From Thelonectria olida (lineage: Eukaryota; Ascomycota; Sordariomycetes; Hypocreales; Nectriaceae): a stretch of 64,000 bases of DNA. The notes below the pieces were generated by a model that saw only the letters and a list, made by a program, of their open reading frames with translations, was not told where the DNA came from and did no database searches. This document shows positions 34,796 to 46,035 of this stretch, in pieces (the stretch's first letter is position 1; the number at the start of each line of letters is the position of its first letter). The translations under genes were made by a program, and so were the position numbers. The stretch covers positions 620,001 to 684,000 of the forward strand of contig JAGPYM010000005.1 of NCBI GenBank assembly GCA_020736575.1, in the 5' to 3' direction.

Positions 34796-36530
34796 TCATG
34801 TCCCATCGTCTTGATAACTCCTAGCAATTAACTCTGGCTTTCGTTTCTTTAGATCTATAATCATTTGCCCAAACAACCCATTCGCCCATGCAAACCTGAA
34901 CAAAATAATTAGTCACGTCAAGGGTCGTACAAATGGAGTAATACGTGCCATGATCTCGTCCATTTCTTCTCATCATGGCTATTCACCGTCTCATGGATCA
35001 GGCCGAGCCCGCTCGTTGATCCCATCAGCTGTCTAATGCCATCGACAATCTCGTCGTCATCGTCGCTCGTCATGATCTGGATAATGAGGCCCATGGGCCA
35101 GGCCATGCCCGGGCCGAGGTGAGGGCCACCCGTGGCGTTGAGGACAGGGCCGCGGGCGTAGTAGGGGTTCGAGGAGCTGAGGACGAAGGCGCGGGTGTTG
35201 TCGTAAATGTGTTGTGAAGCAGGCTTGTATCCCATGTGAGGAATGCTAAGCAGGGAGGGGAGGTTTGCGTCGTCCTAGACTCGATTAGCAGAATGCTCGC
35301 AGCTAAGGCTCGTGGGTGTGCAGTACCATCAGGTTGTAAGATCCAAAACCATCAACCTCGTAGGCGTACATGTTGCCAAACTTGGGATGGGGAATAATGG
35401 CATATTCGTTGATGGCAATCTCAATCCCCGCCGCCAGATCCTCCATCTGGCGCGCAACTTTTTCATCAAACCCGCGCATGATGTGCGCGCACGACGTCAG
35501 ATACCTGGCGAACATCATGTTGGCCGGTATAAAGTACTGGTAGATGCACGCATCGTCTGACGGGCGGAAGAAGCTCCGCACGAGTCCAATGTGGCCCTTA
35601 ACGGGGGCGCCGCGACCATGGTTCGAGACAGTTTCGGAAGCGCTGTCTGCGTTGCGAAGCCAGGTGTAGGGCGACATGCGAACCTGGCCGTCGTCGGTGT
35701 AGGTGCCCTTTTGCATCTCCCTCGCGACATCGAGGACCCTCTTGACGGCGTCGACCCAGCCAAACTTTCCAAAGAACTCTGCGTCGTCGCTCTCTTCGTA
35801 GTAGTCCCAGGACAGTTGCAAAAAGGCGGCGAGCGAATCGAGTTCGTACTTGCACTCGAAGACGACGTCGGGGTTATACTCAGGATGCACAGTATCGCGG
35901 GGTCCAACGGTGCGCCTCGTGAGCTTGGACTTTGCTTCGGGGGGCGGTTTGAAGGCGTTGCAGTAGGGCGCGGTTCGAATGTAGCGTCCTTGGAGATTGA
36001 TGGCCCCTCGGAAGAGAGAAGCGATGTTGTTTTCTTTGTCGGCGTTGGAGGCGGGCTTCGAGATGACGGATTTGTAGGATTGGAGTTGGTTGGCGCTGTC
36101 GCGGAGCCACATGGCATCAATGTCGCCGGTGGTGATGAAAGCGAGCTGAACTCGGAAGAGAAGTAATCAATAAGGCGTCTTTGGTATGCGACTACACAGG
36201 CGCTGTCACGACATGTAAACGCACCTCCTCATCCGCATTGTCGGCTGAAACGCCAGTCCAGCGAACTGTGGTGTCGACGGTGTTCGGCCAGGTGTTCTGG
36301 AACAGCTGATACAGATCGGGGTCGCCAATTGCCTCGGGCATCTCCTCGTAAATGGCGTGCTCGACGGCGGGAACGCTGTAGGTTCTACATTGCTTGCTCG
36401 GGCGCTGGAAGGGGAAGGCGTATCGGCCGGACGAGGAGGGTTCGTGACGATCGCGGGCGTATTTTTCGTAGCTGGGGCAATCTGCCGAGACTGCTACGGC
36501 CAGCAGAAGCAGTGAGAGGAGCTGGGACAT
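34796..36530 (-). CDS. secreted GH125 exo-alpha-1,6-mannosidase, 516 aa
   Basis: Minus-strand exons 36530-36225, 36145-35327, 35274-34949 and 34895-34796; introns 79, 52 and 53 nt. The last intron begins GC, not GT (TCATG/GCACGT), with branch CTAAT and acceptor TTCAG. Only this choice restores the family C-terminus [15 protein letters not shown] signal peptide ([16 protein letters not shown]) starts the protein. GH125 blocks are [47 protein letters not shown] and [16 protein letters not shown]. Characterised family members remove non-reducing alpha-1,6-mannose from N-glycans or cell-wall mannan. The Asp/Glu-rich motifs match, but I did not assign catalytic residues by alignment. Secretion or vacuolar location is inferred. 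Confidence 0.92.
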
Positions 36531-37615
36531 TGCGAATGGTTGGTGCCCTCTGGCCTCTTGAATGCGAAAGAGGAGGCAGGCATTTGAAGTGGCCCCTGAA
36601 TGGAAGCTGCCAAAGACGGGAGCTTCGTCAAGGGATGACGATCCATTTCTGGGGTAGCAAATGCTATAGGGCTGATGGTGGCTTGAGGGTGCAAGTGTGG
36701 CTCAGCAACAATGGACAACTTGAATCATGAAAGGATGAACAACAAGACAGTATCCTGTGTAAAAACTATATGGAAAAAGAAACATGTACTAGATTAGCAA
36801 TTCCTAACTATACACGCTTTCTAAACCTCAGCTGCTTCGACTACGAGTTGATCTGCTCAACCGCAACACCAATCCAACTCATTGCCCATCGCCGTAACCA
36901 TGATGGACATGCAGTAGTCACCCTCGATCCTCCATTAACAACACTCAAATCCTTAATGCTTACGTCCCCTTGTTCGGGGACATGATGCAAGTGTAACCAG
37001 AGTTGAAGTGCGTTCCATCAAAAGCCGGCGATAATCACAGTTGAGTTAGCTTCAGATGGGGCCGCGGCGTGGCGGCGTCTGAAAATGCTTGGCGGCTACA
37101 AGGGTATGAAGATGCCTTTTTCAAGGGAGCTTGTATTTGTTATTTATCGCACGGATCCCGGGATTCTATTCTGTTTTGTTCCAAAACGTCCACGGAGGCC
37201 CAGGAAACAAAGAGGCTGGTGGTGTCTGGGCTTAAAGGATTCATGTTACCGGTCGCCTTGCCGCCCGCTAATTACGCCCAGCTGAAACAAAGCCACTCTC
37301 AGCTTTCAAGCGGCAAGCCTTGCTCGAGCATCTATATATCCGTATCCGCAGAGGCTGAGATGCTGTGGATTTATGGTGCTTCGACGGCCAATAACGACAA
37401 TTATTTCCGTCCCTTGGCATGCAAAGTGCAGAATGCAGACTGATGGTAGCCCAGCCCAGCCCAACAAGGCACTCAGTCACTCACCCCATGCACACAGCCC
37501 CCTGCAAGGCAAAGGGCAGCCGTGATGAGGCTCTTGAAATTGTAATGTGGAATAATAAAATCTTCAACCTTGCATCTCCTGCTTCCCTTGGCCGTGACAA
37601 GACAGGACGCCCACC
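36531..37615. other. divergent promoter region GH125 / CorA-like gene
   Basis: About 1.1 kb. The plus ORF at 37069-37443 (124 aa) has no recognisable features. No other gene seen. Confidence 0.45.
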
Positions 37616-39217
37616 ATGTCAGTCCCTCTCAAGCAGCTTCCTCCTCCTCATCCTCCTCCGCCGCCGCCTCCTCCTCCTCCTCAACATGTGGCTCCGGCGA
37701 CGGTGCTGGCCCCAGCATCCACCACGACATGGACAACCACAGCCGTGGGCGACCTCCTCAATGTCCGTATCCTATCAGCCATCTAGCCAAAACACTCCAG
37801 CTAACTATAACCCAAGGCCAAACCTACTAAGTTGCCGGAGACTTGTTACATGTAAGAACCACTAAACGGAAAAGAATAAACGAAAAATTCGGCTCAACTC
37901 TGTGTAGATTCTGCGACAGAAAAGGCTTCCCATGGGACGCGGAGAATGACAGTGAATTGGACGGCGAGGTGGCTCGAAGGAGGATTCTCGATCCCTTCGA
38001 GGTCCCCAGTTTCCTAAGCACCAAGGAGTGTGTCATACACAATGGCTACTTTGGTTGCCAGCCGTCTTATAACGACAACAGCGGCAAGTTGAACAAGATG
38101 AGTACGTCAGAGAGCCTTGGCCACAACCATGTGAAAAGAACGGCTTTACTAACAAAATACACAGGCACTTGGTTCCGCATCTTGGTCAAGATGCTCTTGG
38201 AAAACGGCGAGCGAACGCCTGACGGGAAGAGCTATGTCTGGTACGAGATGGCCTTCTTCACCCGTTGGGAGGCGCCCAACAAGCACCGCATCCTGTGCGT
38301 GGATGTCCCGGATGGGTTTCGAAAGGGCCTTAAGAATGCCTTGGAAATGAATCCTCCAAAGCTCGTGGACCCTTTTGCACTGCACACTGCTCTGATCGAC
38401 GAGATTGTGAAGCTTCAAGACAGGTCCGTCTGGAGACTCCGGAACCCAGTCCGAAGCATCGAGAAGGTATTCCTTTCTCTCCCCAACTACTCCTCTCCTT
38501 GTTTAATCAACCTAGTAACTTACTAATGATCATCATCTCAGAAACGAGAGAAACAAGGCGTCAAGGCCGTCAACTTCAGCACAATGCACGAAGTGTCCCG
38601 GCACGCAATCCACATCTCCGAGGTCCTCGCTGTCACCACCGACACGTTCGAGAACCTCCTCAGACACATAACGGCCCTCTACGGGACCGGAACTGACTTG
38701 CCCGCTACTCTCACGAAGACCGACCGCCACCAGGCCTTGGAACATTTGAGCTTCCAGGTGCAGATGATCAAGAGTCTCAAGCTGCGCAACGACTCAAACT
38801 ACGAGAGACTGAAGAGCGAGGTCCAAGTGGTAAGATGTCAGGTACTCGCGTCCTTTCTTCCATGGCTAACTTGATACGTAGGCGTATAATACCATCGCAC
38901 AGCAAGACAACACGGTGATGAAGTCCATCGCCCTATTGACGATGCTATTCCTCCCGGCAACTTTCGTTTCCGTTCGTATTCCATCAGCCTGCTCGGCCAT
39001 TAGAACCCCTCTCGGCTAACCATGACAGGCCTTCTTCAGCACGACCTTTTTCAATTTCGGCGACGACAAGGTATGGAGGGTCACAGGCAAGATCTGGATC
39101 TACGTTGTCGTCACTGTTCCCGTCACAGTACTGTCTCTGTATATTTGGCGTCTTTGGGTAGGCGGTGGACTTCGCAAGGAGAAGTTCAAGCTAAAGAGAT
39201 CATCCTCCAGGGTATGA
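37616..39217 (+). CDS. CorA-like Mg2+-transporter-family membrane protein, 414 aa
   Basis: Seven exons: 37616-37762, 37817-37851, 37908-38101, 38165-38466, 38542-38829, 38882-38971 and 39029-39217; the total divides by three. The start has a good context (CACCATGTC) and begins a Pro-rich head encoded by CCT/CCG repeats. The middle is a soluble alpha/beta region. The end has two membrane helices: LLTMLFLPATFVSAFF and, after a short FNFGDD loop, IYVVVTVPVTVLSLYIW. This is the fungal CorA-like layout, but the GMN signature that defines true CorA/Mrs2/Alr Mg2+ channels is replaced by a TTFFNFG-type loop, so transport is uncertain. The 35-nt second exon rests on splice consensus and phase alone. 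It is convergent with the DUF84 gene. Confidence 0.75.
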
Positions 39218-39510
39218 TGACCGGCCTTGCTTCGCCATCAAGAGGAGAAACCTGGAGATCTCTTTTGACCATATGTGAGCCAAGCGCGAGCAAAGTGGAG
39301 GACAAGACTGTCAGTTTGTCATTATATATTATGACAGCGGACAAGGCACACGTTTGTTCTAGTTTGGAAATCTTATTTCAGGGAATTCTTTCTTTGCATC
39401 TAATTTACCCCAAATTGCATTCCGTCTTGCGACTGGTATATCTACCTAGACCACGAATTTTTTTTTTCATCACTTGCATTTATAGCCTCTGTCTCACACT
39501 ACCTCTCAAA

Positions 39511-40833
39511 TCACCACGAAACTTCCATAGCAGCCACAGCTTCCGTCAGGAGCTCGTACCGCGAAGTCCCAGTGACAACCTTGTGCCAGTCCGCCTTGTC
39601 CAGACCGGGCACATTTGCCGCCAGAATCTGGCCAACAGTGACTCGTCCATGGCTCCGCTGAGCGTCGTCGAAGCCGAAACGCTGTGCGCGCTCAACATAG
39701 GCCGGCGGCACAGTCACGCCTCGCGAATAGACCATGCGCGAAACATTGGTGGTGTGGTTGTGGAAGGCGACGACGCCGTAGTCGGTTGGGCGCTCGACGT
39801 CGTCGGTCTGGATGTAGTTCTCAATGGAAGCGACAATGACGGTGCCAATCTCCCACTCCTTCATCTTCTTCTGGCTCTCCTCCGATAGCAGCTGCTCAAG
39901 AGCACTGTTGATGCGCTGGCAAGCGCCAGTGACACCGGCCTCGTTGTAGGGCTGCTCGCCCACGCCCGAGTCGGCGGGAACGACGAGAGTGTGCAGCTCC
40001 TTGTCCTCTGGCAACTCCTTCTCAAACTTAGACTTCAAGAGCCCGGCCTTGAACACATTCTTGGTGGGGATGACCAGGAGGACTTTGTTACCGTAGTTGG
40101 GGAGGGCAATCTTTGAAATAGACGCCGGAAGGGGCTGCTGTTGAGGAGCCAGGACGATGGATTCGGTTCCACGCATGGCTTCGACATCTTTCCAAAGGTC
40201 ACTGCCGATGCCTCGAATTATCTCCTCGACGTAAGCCACAACGCGATCCGTAGCAAGCTTCTTCGACGCATCGATCTCGTCGTGATTCTTGTATTTGCAG
40301 ATTCCACCCACGCCCACTCCCTGGAAAGAGGTTGTATCACGGACGAGCTCATGGAAGGTCTGAGGCTCGTCAGAAACAAAGTGGGTGTCGTAGGAGTAGT
40401 GAATCTCGCACGGCGAAGCCTCTAAACTGTTCAAGAGCCAGTGGGCGTTTGAGCCGATCTCCTTGCGCAGCACGTCGACTGCGCGGCCGACGATACCACG
40501 CGGGGTGGGAGATGGCCGACCAGAATACCCATGTAGAGTGACGACGATGTCTCCAACGCTGCGAGATTCGTTACGCGCGTCCTGGTTCAAGCCTGCGATA
40601 ACGACACCGTCAAGATAGTTGCTTGGGTCAGGCATTTCCTCTCGAGCGCGCTTTAGGTCGCTGTAGCGGGCCATGACAACATCGGTCGATCCGATGCGGA
40701 GCGAAGAAGCCGCCGCCGCACCTTGGCCGGTCTTGTTGAGCACCGAGGATGCGACCGCCTGGAGATCAGGGTGGGTGCACTGCAGGCAGACGCGTGCGGC
40801 AGGAGGAGTGAGAGATGAAGTAGGAGACGCCAT
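39511..40833 (-). CDS. DUF84 (non-canonical purine NTPase-like) protein, 440 aa
   Basis: Single-exon ORF. The C-terminal half (about residues 245-435) has the DUF84/YjjX pattern: NKVLLVIPTKNVFKAGLL, then PADSGVGEQPYNEAGVTGA, VASIENYI, TDYGVVAFHN, SRGVTVPPAYVERAQRFG and TVGQILAANVPG. Bacterial YjjX and relatives hydrolyse ITP and XTP; PRRC1 uses the fold for another purpose. The N-terminal half (VCLQCTHPDLQAVASSVLNK...) is a domain I do not recognise, with conserved-looking SYDTHFVSDEPQTFHELVRD. Start 40833 (MASPTSS) is preferred; an in-frame ATG at 40980 would add 49 Ser/Thr/Gln-rich residues that look like leader. Function could be purine sanitation, or only the fold may be kept. Confidence 0.72.
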   Translation of the reverse strand: MASPTSSLTPPAARVCLQCTHPDLQAVASSVLNKTGQGAAAASSLRIGSTDVVMARYSDLKRAREEMPDPSNYLDGVVIAGLNQDARNESRSVGDIVVTLHGYSGRPSPTPRGIVGRAVDVLRKEIGSNAHWLLNSLEASPCEIHYSYDTHFVSDEPQTFHELVRDTTSFQGVGVGGICKYKNHDEIDASKKLATDRVVAYVEEIIRGIGSDLWKDVEAMRGTESIVLAPQQQPLPASISKIALPNYGNKVLLVIPTKNVFKAGLLKSKFEKELPEDKELHTLVVPADSGVGEQPYNEAGVTGACQRINSALEQLLSEESQKKMKEWEIGTVIVASIENYIQTDDVERPTDYGVVAFHNHTTNVSRMVYSRGVTVPPAYVERAQRFGFDDAQRSHGRVTVGQILAANVPGLDKADWHKVVTGTSRYELLTEAVAAMEVSW

Positions 40834-41391
40834 TTTCGGGTCGAGTTGGTGGTTGAGTGTCTTGGTGTTGAATGAGAGGGGAGATGATGTCTCGGGTCGG
40901 TTAACGTGTTGCTGTTGGTATGTAGTTGTGCTGATTGTTGTGCTGAACTTGTGGAATGACTGCAACCTATGCGATTGCAACCATCTACTTATACCTGCGA
41001 CTGACTATCTGTTCGTAGGAACGCAGCACAGATAGGTGTCGCAGTGTTCGGCGGTGTCGTTGCTGGCTATGGTCGTTCAGCCGGACGTTGAAAGTGACAA
41101 GGGAACAAAGGGCAAAAATATTTGATTCAAGCAGCGCTGTTCTCCCTCGGTTCTTAAGAAGGCGATGGACGAGGCCTCCTCTCTGGGCTGTTCATAGGAT
41201 TATGCCCTGCAACGAGGGTGTGACGCTTGTATGAGGTATGAGGCAGATAAATCTCATCATGCGCAGCAGCAAATTGTGGCACCGCCATTCCGCCTAACGA
41301 ACAACTATGTATGCACACTTCATTCATGACCATTATAGCCACACAACAAAGAAGCTAAAATCTCCCATATATAATTACAATTGCGACTCCA
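40834..41391. other. intergenic between two minus-strand genes
   Basis: Promoter of the DUF84 gene and 3' end of the FMN dehydrogenase. Nothing else supported. Confidence 0.5.
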
Positions 41392-43014
41392 TCAATAGTT
41401 GCCAATATTATCCCCCCTCTTCAAAATCTTTCGTGCGTACGGATGTCCGCCTCTAATTACATACTTGTCAATGTCAGAAGTATTCACGTACTCCGGGCTC
41501 GCATGCTTCATCAGGTCGCTAATTCCGCAAAGCCTCATGGCCGTTTCCATCTCGTCTCGAACAACTAGTTGCCAGGTGTAAGCTAACACATTCAAAGAAT
41601 AGACACCAGTGACTTACTGTTCAGTGCATGTGCCACACCGTCTGTCCCGTAGTTGACCGCATAGAACAGCGGTCGACCAACGCCCACAGCAGACGCACCC
41701 AGGCAAATCGCCTTGACTGCATCAGACCCTCGTCTGAACCCGCCGTCAATCAAGACCTCCATCGACTGGAACACTTCAGGGCAGTTCATGTGCAGCTCCA
41801 ACAAGAGCAAGATCGCTGGTTGAGCAGTGTCCGCAGCCCTACCTCCGTGGTTGCTGAGCACGATGCCCTCACACCCGTGTTCCATCGCCAGCTTCGCATC
41901 CTCCCATCGCTGAATGCCCTTGACCACGATGGGGAGACTCGTCAGAGTCCGCAGCCACGCGACGTCCTCCCACTCGAGCGACGGGTCGATAAACGAAGCA
42001 GCCTGTCGCGCCATCCCAGCGCCTTTCCAGTCCTTCTTGAGCGTCGGCTGGCCATCGTTCGAGGTCGGGATCAAATCCTCCGGCTTGGCCCTCTCGTCCT
42101 CCTCGCGCTTGGAGATCACGGGCGAGTCGGCCGTGACGAAGATGGCCTTGATCTTGGGCGACTGTGTCACCATCTTCACGAGCATCTCGCACCTCGCGCG
42201 GTCCTTGAGCACGTAGAGCTGGAAGAAGGCCTGCTCGGCAGTGGCTTCGATGACTTCTGCGTACGGGTAGGCAGACGGCGTGGCAATGCACTGCACAACG
42301 CCAGCTTCCGCCGCCCCCTTGGCCAAGGCCAACTCTCCCTCGACCCCGGCGCTCTTGACGCCGCCCATCGGAGTAACGTAGACGGGAAAGTCGAGGTCGC
42401 ACCCGAAAAGTCTAGTCTTGGTGTTGATGGTTGAGACGTCGCGCATGACAGAAGGTCGGAACCAGATCCTTTGTAGAAAGTCAACGTTTGCATCCCGCGT
42501 GATGCAGTCGTTTGACGCCGAGCTGATGTATGCCCACGACTTCTTGGAGATTGTTTTAGCCGCCGCATGTTCAAAGTCGTAGAGGTTTATTATGCTGCTC
42601 AGTGGAGGTTTTGCAGTGTCCTTGTCAGGGGCATCAGGTTGAACGAGAGGAACAGCATGGCTGCCATTGCTCCCGTTTGTGTCTTCAGCCGACGTTTCAT
42701 TCTTCTCTGGAATACTAGACGGATCGATGTCACCAATATGAAATTTCTCATCCAGCGATTTCCGTATCAATGACGGGGCATGCACAGCGTTGCACATATC
42801 AGAGGCATCACGTCCCGCATAACGATAAATGACTTTCACCTATTAGCATCTTTCTCCTAACAACAAGGTCGTCACTTCTCAACTTACTATCAGGCCCTCC
42901 GGGGTGCACGGGGGCAAAATCTGTCATGTCGTAAACCGAGCCGTTCACTACGATCCAAATGTCGTCGGTCTTGTCGTGTTGAGACACGTCGGTGAACGCA
43001 AGCGTCTGTGTCAT
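41392..43014 (-). CDS. cytochrome b5-FMN dehydrogenase, L-lactate dehydrogenase (cytochrome b2) type, 504 aa
   Basis: Minus-strand exons 43014-42888, 42832-41618 and 41564-41392; introns 55 and 53 nt. Residues 1-75 form a cytochrome b5 domain with haem ligands His37 (HPGG) and His60. Residues about 120-490 form the FMN-dependent alpha-hydroxyacid dehydrogenase barrel: PVYVTPMGGVKS, VTADSPVISKRE, GIVLSNHGGR (active-site His about residue 368), LIDGGFRRGSDAVKA and ALGVGRP-like GASAVGVGRP. It should oxidise L-lactate or a related 2-hydroxyacid and pass electrons by haem. The protein starts directly at the b5 domain, so unlike yeast Cyb2 no mitochondrial presequence is seen. After HGGR the usual QLD is AAD. 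Start is the ATG at 43014; upstream codons use non-ATG starts. Confidence 0.88.
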
Positions 43015-43339
43015 TCTTGATTTCAATGGAGAGAATACCGACCGCTGGGTTCAGTATTGCTAGAGTCCCAGTAACTCTGAGGGTCTTTTGAAGTATTATA
43101 CAAACTATCATCATCTCATATCGCGCAATCTCGGTCATCCTGCGCAAGGGGGGTGGTACCACTTGTTCCACACCCGTGAGAAGGACACATTCTGAGAATG
43201 TCACTAGAAGCAGATTCACCAATCATATTAACAATAGTAGGGGATTCATTGTCGTGCCTGACTCATTCAGCTCACGCGTGGCAGTAGGTCATTGCTATAG
43301 AATGCGTTTTGGAATAAGTGCGCGGCGCGAGGTCATATC
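43015..43339. other. intergenic, promoter of FMN dehydrogenase
   Basis: About 325 nt between tandem minus-strand genes. No feature stands out. Confidence 0.5.
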
Positions 43340-44272
43340 TCATCTCAACGGGAATTCAAGCCGTCTATGTAACCGACTCACAATCTCAACATAATCCTTC
43401 TCATTCTCGCTCGTCAAGATCCCATGCCGCACAAAAAAGTCGAGCATAACCAAGGCCGAGTTTGGCTTAAACTCCCTTCTCTTCAGCGCTTCCTTGACCT
43501 CCTCCACGGTGTAGAGGCGAAACTCTTCTGCCTCTCCGTCGTTTGTCGTGCACACGACGTCAGGCGGCAACGGAAGATCGAAAACAAAATTGCCCTCGGG
43601 TTGAAAAAGTCCGACTTCACCGCCGGATCGATGGTCGCGGACGTAGAAGTTTGTGATTATGCCTGATGCTCTGAGTCTCTGGCTGATGACATCCGGGGGC
43701 AGCGAAGCCTCCTCCTCACATTCGCGGAGAATCGTCTCGAGTGGTGTGTCGCCAGACGCAATCCCGCCCGCGGCCGAGCTATCCAGCATTCCGCCAAACG
43801 TCTGCTTCGAGCGGGCTCGTCGCGAGATCCAAATCTTCATCTCCCCGTCTGGTAGAAGCGGCGGAACGTAAGCTATGGCGTGCGCGCCATATGTCACAAC
43901 TCCAAATAGCGGGCAGGCGCATCGCTCGATATGTAGGAGCACTTCTCTGTTGGGTCCGAAAATGGGGAACGTTTCGTTGCGCCAACTTTTAAGGATTGAG
44001 ACGTCGTTCTTCGCACGCATCAACAGCAGGCCCTCTTTGACCAGTGTGCTCCTCTCGTCTACATCGCGGCCGCCCATTAGGGTAAGAGCATGTTGCGAGT
44101 CGTCGACCTCTAAGCCTAGAATGCTGCTGCTAAGCTTGTCTGCGACTGACGGGAGAACGTAGCCCAGCGTTTGGGGAATGCCGACCACTTTGAAGCGATA
44201 GAGGCCGCCGGCAGCATCTTCGGAGTAGGGAAAACTATCACCGTCGTTGATTGCGTCGACATAGGAGACCAT
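43340..44272 (-). CDS. DUF4743-Nudix hydrolase, thiamine-pyrophosphate-related, 310 aa
   Basis: Single-exon ORF. The N-terminal DUF4743 part starts SYVDAINDGDSFPYSED. The central Nudix box is GGIASGDTPLETILRECEEE followed by ASLP, with the REcxEE core intact and Asp in place of the usual first Glu. The C-terminal part contains EAEEFRLYTVEEVKEALK and a closing helix. Family members (yeast YJR142W, plant NUDT20/24) have been described as hydrolases of damaged thiamine diphosphate forms (oxo- and oxy-thiamine diphosphate). An in-frame ATG at 44356 would add 28 residues (MAGPFYTRG...); I prefer 44272 because family members begin close to the SYxD motif. It lies tandem with the FMN dehydrogenase but no functional link is evident. 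Confidence 0.87.
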   Translation of the reverse strand: MVSYVDAINDGDSFPYSEDAAGGLYRFKVVGIPQTLGYVLPSVADKLSSSILGLEVDDSQHALTLMGGRDVDERSTLVKEGLLLMRAKNDVSILKSWRNETFPIFGPNREVLLHIERCACPLFGVVTYGAHAIAYVPPLLPDGEMKIWISRRARSKQTFGGMLDSSAAGGIASGDTPLETILRECEEEASLPPDVISQRLRASGIITNFYVRDHRSGGEVGLFQPEGNFVFDLPLPPDVVCTTNDGEAEEFRLYTVEEVKEALKRREFKPNSALVMLDFFVRHGILTSENEKDYVEIVSRLHRRLEFPLR

Positions 44273-46035
44273 GACGAAGAGGCTCTCGTGTACTTGAGTT
44301 GTGGGTTGACCGTGAAGAGGCGCGATGTGACCACGGGTATAGAACGGGCCAGCCATTTAACCCGCCATTGTGTCAATTCCCCACCGTCCTCTCCAAGTAA
44401 TTTGCTTGTGCATGGTTTTCATGGACGATCGGAGTCGGAGCCGGGCTGTTGTAGACATCCGGCCACGAGTTGGCATTGAGCCGGGATACTCTGTCAGGGA
44501 TCAATTCCTGAGTCGGTGAGGTTTCGGTGTGCGTTCGGTGAAAGCGCAGCGCACGGATAAGGAAAATGGCACCTCTAGGGTAGGAACATTCTCAAGAGAT
44601 TTAGATCAAGAGTCATCTATCTATGCAGTGTTCGATGACGTGAAATTGGGGTTCTGTTGTGTTTAACATGTCGTTATTTAATATGCAATGTCATTGTCTC
44701 CTGCTTTTTATCTTGTTCAATCAAGCGGTGTGGGATTTGCTGTTTTGCTATTGGATTATCGTCATTGGACACCACATTTTGGGTATGCCTTCAGTGGAAT
44801 GACTTCAGGAATCACAATCAACCAAGGCAACATCAAACACTAACATGGTATTTATCAATGAATCGAGTCATAATGTGCCTCGTTTCCCCAAGTACAAGTA
44901 ATCCGGCAAGTAACGGCGTGCTCGTCGAAACCCGAGTCTCGACGGGAATGCACCTATTGACTCGCCGAGTTGAGATGTTCTTAGGAGACGGCAAATCCGT
45001 CGCCATGTCCTTCCGAATCCGGCGGCAATTCAGATGGCCTTCTATCAGACGGTGTCGGCTAGAAAACCCCGATAAGGGTCTGCCTCCAGTCACCCTCACC
45101 CCACCCTTGAAATAGATGCCATGAAGAACACAGCGATCCCGACGGCTGTCAGCCACACTGGTTTGCTCAATGACGAAAAGAATCAATGGCCCAGAGATCG
45201 TTCCTGCATGAGAAAGCCCTATGATGGCACGCAAGTAGGTAGCCGAACTGTGCACGTAAAACAGCTCGGCTCCTGGGCCGAAGCAATGCGGCAATACCCA
45301 AGAAGAAGCCGAAGGCAGGAATCGGCCAAGACGACTAATCCCGAACGCTTGGGGTACGATTGACGTAGGTGACTTTCAAGCTTGTGACAGTCTGACAGAA
45401 TGACCCAACGACCCTGGACTTGACCCTCGGTACCAGCTACCTCGTTCCCAGTTCGGCTATGGAATCCCGACCGCCGATAAAGCACATACTGCGAATAAAG
45501 GGACAAGGGACATGGGAGGAGCTGCTGCTCCACAAAGAAGCGTCACAAGTTACCCAGGCAAAATTCGGGAAACTGAGTGCGAACTTGAAAAAGTGACAAA
45601 ACCAGCGTGGAAAACTGTCGTGCGTCTTCACTCATTCAATCGGCTGCAAACAATGAAGAAGCCGTGGGAATCTTCAACAGCTCAAGCCGGTTTCCTTTCC
45701 CCTCCATTCTCCAACCCCACTCCCCACTCTCCAGCCAATTGCCGGCCAGATAATTGTCAATCCGACAAGTTCCATTTTCACGACTCCTCCAAGCTCCGGG
45801 TTCCCCCACCAACATCCCGGTCACCGGCATTGGAGCTTTTTCGCCATTGATTACTCCAAGATAATATTTAGCTTTCCCTAGTCGCTGTTCGTCTTCCGTA
45901 TCTCCAGCTACGGTGATCTTTTAGCTTCTCGCCTCCCCATCCTCCTTGTCTCCGACTTCCTCCCTAACAAGGGCACAAGGTCTCTTGAGTTCAGAGCATC
46001 GCAAGATTCCTTCTGCCATCCCGCCCCTCCCAACC
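44273..46035. other. divergent intergenic region, no gene seen
   Basis: 1.76 kb between the Nudix gene (-) and ETF-QO (+). ORFs such as 44657-45115 (+) lack protein-like character. The right end is the C/T-rich leader of ETF-QO. Confidence 0.5.

Noticed and set aside
37069..37443. 124-aa plus-strand ORF between GH125 and the CorA-like gene
   Set aside because: No domain, no codon bias and no promoter context; kept as intergenic.
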